Assembly: GCA_001579985.1 (NCBI GenBank)
Contig: LRSR01008873.1
Coordinates: 1 to 22,844 of the forward strand
Reading direction: 5' to 3'
Source: Hypsibius dujardini
Taxonomy: Eukaryota; Tardigrada; Eutardigrada; Parachela; Hypsibiidae
DNA length: 22,844 nt
The position numbers were made by a program, and so were the translations under genes. Positions 20,950-22,844 of the stretch are shown in pieces; position 1 is the stretch's first letter, and each line of letters begins with the position of its first letter. The notes under the pieces were generated by a model. The model had not been told where the DNA came from. It did not search any database and saw only the letters and a program-made list of their open reading frames with translations.

Positions 20950-22670
20950 ACTGTCTGTCTGCCTGCCTGCCTGCCTGCCTGCCTGTCTTGTCTGCCTGCC
21001 TGTCTTGTCTGTCTGTTACTCTGTATCTGTCACTTTATGTCTGTCTTTCCATCTGCCTGTCTGAGTGTAGGAGTTTATTTTTCGTCACGGGATTCTGATA
21101 ATATGACAATTGTCTGATTCTTCAGGGATCTCAAACCGCAAAATTTGCTCATTAGTGATGCAGGCGAACTGAAACTTGCTGATTTCGGTAAGCCCAAGAA
21201 CACCAACAGTTTGTCAGTTAGTTCATGGACAGCTTAAAACGTTCTCTATCCCATTGCAGGTCTAGCCCGTGCCAAATCCATTCCGTCTCACACTTACTCT
21301 CATGAAGGTTAGCATCCCTTGTCTGATCGTCGCAGCGAATGCCTGTACGCGTAACCTGCGTGTTGAAGGGCACTGTTTTCATGGCTTTAATGGCCATATA
21401 CAGCGCTCTCTGCTTTTCTTTTTGCATACCCGCTGTTTTATTGTCACACACGGAACACGGGAATTCCGCATTTAACGTCTGCCTGACTTGACTCTCTTTG
21501 CAGTCGTTACATTATGGTATCGGCCTCCTGATGTCCTCCTCGGCTCGACCGACTACTCAACGTCCCTCGATATGTGGTAAGTGTGTTGGAATGTGCTGCC
21601 TTGAGGGACTGTGCCTGTGCCTGTGGATCCATCAGGGCCTGGGCCTGTGCCTGTGTATCCATCAGGGCCTGTGCCGGTGGATCCATCAGGGCCTGTGCCT
21701 TTGTATCCATCAGGGCCCGTGCCTGTGTATCCATCAGGGCCTGTGCCTGTGCCTTTGTATCCATCAGGGTAGGTCCGAGGTGCTATGGTATCGATCGCAG
21801 CCCATCCTTGGGTAATTCCAATCCCTTGGGTTAACATTATCCGTCTGACTGTCTGTGGCTCCCGATTTGTTGGTCTTTATGTCTCATCGTTTGTATGTCT
21901 GCTTATCTCCCTGTCTGTCTGCTGTGCCTGTCTGTCTGTTTGTCTGTATCTAACTGTTCCTTTGTCTGTCCCTTTGTCTGTCTGTCTGCTTTCCTACTAG
22001 TCTGTATGTCTGCCTGTCTATCTATCTGTCTGTCTGTCTTTTGTGTGACTGCTTGCCTCTTTTTCTCAATCACCAGCCGCCAGGGATCGATTATAAGTCA
22101 CCCCGGCCTTGGATGATGGAAGATTTTCCGAACAAAGCATTCCCGAGTTTACGGGCCGGGGTTTAACGTTTCACTCTTGTATTCCTGCTGGAGACGAGTG
22201 GAATAATTGACTATTGACGTCATCCGTTTCGTGCGGCATCTGTATCTAACATGCTTGTCTCCTTTTACTTACTCCTCTCCCGGGGAATTGCAGGGGTGTC
22301 GGCTGCATCTTTGTGGAACTAATTACCGGCCTGCCCGCGTTCCCAGGTGCAAAGGAAGCGGATGATCAGTTGGATCAGATTTTCCGGGTAAGGTTTCCGG
22401 TCTGCGTGTCCCCCGCCGGTGTGAAGTCGTCACTCGCGCTACAATTAAATGCATGTAACGGGATCATTTACTTCGGTTTACCCTGCTTGTTGCCACCTAT
22501 TTCCGCAGGTTCTCGGCACGGTCACGGAGGAGATTTGGCCGCCGGTCACGGGTCTGCCTAATTATCAGCCGATGTACTTGAACCGATATGAGCCGGTGCC
22601 GCTGAGCGCGGCATTCCCGCGGTTCGCCACGGAGCCCGTGGCGGAAGAGATTACCAACGTTTTTCTCCAG
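16043..22670 (+). CDS. CDK14: PFTAIRE-type cyclin-dependent kinase, CDK14/Eip63E-like (5' part, 13 exons)
   Basis: Cyclin Y-dependent serine/threonine kinase; in other animals the family acts at the membrane in Wnt/LRP6 priming. Exons: 16043–16313, 16939–17012, 18122–18841, 19425–19516, 19626–19705, 20233–20327, 20609–20671, 20781–20842, 21126–21187, 21260–21307, 21504–21576, 22294–22387 and 22509–22670 (632 codons in phase). The gene continues past the window with the last part of the kinase C-lobe. Residues 1–355 are a disordered, Ser/Arg-rich and acidic extension with SKSFSDYAL and [10 protein letters not shown]-type basic motifs. The kinase domain starts at about 366: [10 protein letters not shown] loop (373–382), catalytic Lys395, PFTAIRE helix (406–412), HRDLKPQN (485–492) and DFG (505–507). 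The T-loop is [27 protein letters not shown], not PCTAIRE, identifies the subfamily. The start is the first ATG after an in-frame TGA. Confidence 0.94.
16498..16565 (+). repeat. (ACAGAC)n hexanucleotide array in kinase intron 1
   Basis: ACAGACACAGAC units inside the 16314–16938 intron. The intron begins with a 100-nt CT-rich run. Confidence 0.85.
17041..17152 (+). repeat. (CTGT)n with CCCTGT interruptions in kinase intron 2
   Basis: A CTGT array with CTCC interruptions, starting 28 nt after the exon that ends at 17012. It is responsible for Cys/Leu/Ser repeat frames only. Confidence 0.88.
17781..17868 (+). repeat. (CTGT)n array in kinase intron 2
   Basis: A nearly pure CTGT run with CTAG interruptions, then degenerate CTGT/CTGC to about 18000, inside the 17013–18121 intron. 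Confidence 0.88.
18880..19135 (+). repeat. CAGG/CAGA degenerate array in kinase intron 3
   Basis: GCAGGCAGGCAG and ACAGGCAG units with a larger pattern of roughly 60 nt (GGCAGGCAGATA…GACGGACATGTAGACAGG) repeated about three times. It lies within the 18842–19424 intron. Confidence 0.82.
19985..20150 (+). repeat. (CAGA)n array in kinase intron 5
   Basis: A CAGA run of about 17 pure units (about 20026–20095) with CACA interruptions and flanking degenerate copies, in the 19706–20232 intron. Confidence 0.88.
20870..21065 (+). repeat. CTGT/CTGC array in kinase intron 8
   Basis: Mixed CTGT and CTGC units fill most of the 283-nt intron 20843–21125 between the HRD-encoding exons. They stop about 60 nt before the acceptor. 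Confidence 0.88.
21607..21768 (+). repeat. 24-nt minisatellite in kinase intron 11
   Basis: About six units of the type GGGCCTGTGCCTGTGTATCC plus ATCA, some enlarged by an extra CTGTGC. It lies just inside the 21577–22293 intron. A unit length divisible by three leaves frames open on both strands, giving Gly/Thr/Pro/Asp repeats on the - strand. I treat these as non-coding. Confidence 0.85.
21885..22050 (+). repeat. Degenerate CTGT array in kinase intron 11
   Basis: CTGTCTGTCTG-type sequence with many interruptions, downstream of the minisatellite in the same intron. Confidence 0.75.
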
Positions 22671-22844
22671 GTAACGGGGTATTAGTTTGGGAAATCATAA
22701 CCGATCCAGTGAAAATGATGCAATTCAGCTGCGCCTGGTGGGGATGCTGGAAAAAGTGGGGGAGTGAGGTATTCAAGATTTATGAATACAAGGCAGAAAG
22801 ATCAGCAGGCAGGCAGGAAACTAAAAAGACAGATGAATAGGCAA
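22671..22844 (+). other. Start of kinase intron 13, cut by the window edge
   Basis: A GTAACG donor follows the exon end at 22670. The remaining bases are non-coding, with a small GCAGGCAGG motif near 22807. The remaining kinase exons should lie to the right. Confidence 0.7.

Overview
This is nuclear DNA from an animal. It is intron-rich, with GT–AG introns and AATAAA poly(A) signals, and it holds five recognisable genes in about 23 kb. The set is metazoan in character: a Krüppel-like factor, mitochondrial polynucleotide phosphorylase, the FUBI–eS30 fusion (FAU), a SOSS-B/NABP single-strand-binding protein and a PFTAIRE-type CDK. Compact spacing, short introns and a very diverged FUBI moiety suggest a fast-evolving invertebrate, perhaps a protostome. 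The sequence alone does not let me name a phylum. Tetranucleotide satellites (CTGC/CTGT with their complements, and ATTG/ATCA) fill most of the larger introns and account for nearly all of the open frames reading Cys-Leu-Pro-Ala or Gly-Arg-Gln-Ala.

Layout. (a) 1–~2940, + strand: the 3' part of a KLF1/2/4-like zinc-finger factor, exons 560–892, 1037–1563, 1715–1815 and 2356–2447, then a 3' UTR. (b) 3723–9448, - strand, convergent with KLF: a complete PNPT1 of 10 coding exons and 797 aa. It has a mitochondrial presequence, two RNase PH cores, KH and S1. Its introns hold an antisense fragment of a non-LTR retrotransposon, a duplicated piece of its own exon 2 and a duplicated splice donor. (c) 10165–10557: five direct copies and one inverted copy of a ~62-nt unit, forming a foldback. 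(d) 10654–11690, - strand: complete FAU of 149 aa, whose start codon is split by an intron. (e) 12896–13498, + strand, divergent from FAU: an intronless SOSS-B/NABP gene of 200 aa. (f) 16043–22670 and onward, + strand: the first 13 coding exons (632 aa) of a CDK14/Eip63E-like PFTAIRE kinase, running off the right edge.

The exon models were built by hand from splice consensus plus family similarity. Every junction keeps phase: PNPT1 sums to 798 codons including stop, FAU to 150, the KLF part to 351 and the CDK part to 632. The genes are unrelated housekeeping or regulatory loci and not an operon-like system. I found no convincing new multi-gene system. The items most worth a second look are the split AUG of FAU, the GC–AG intron that completes the PNPT1 presequence, the partial-exon and donor duplications in PNPT1, loss of the key tryptophan in the SOSS-B OB fold, and several unexplained foldbacks.
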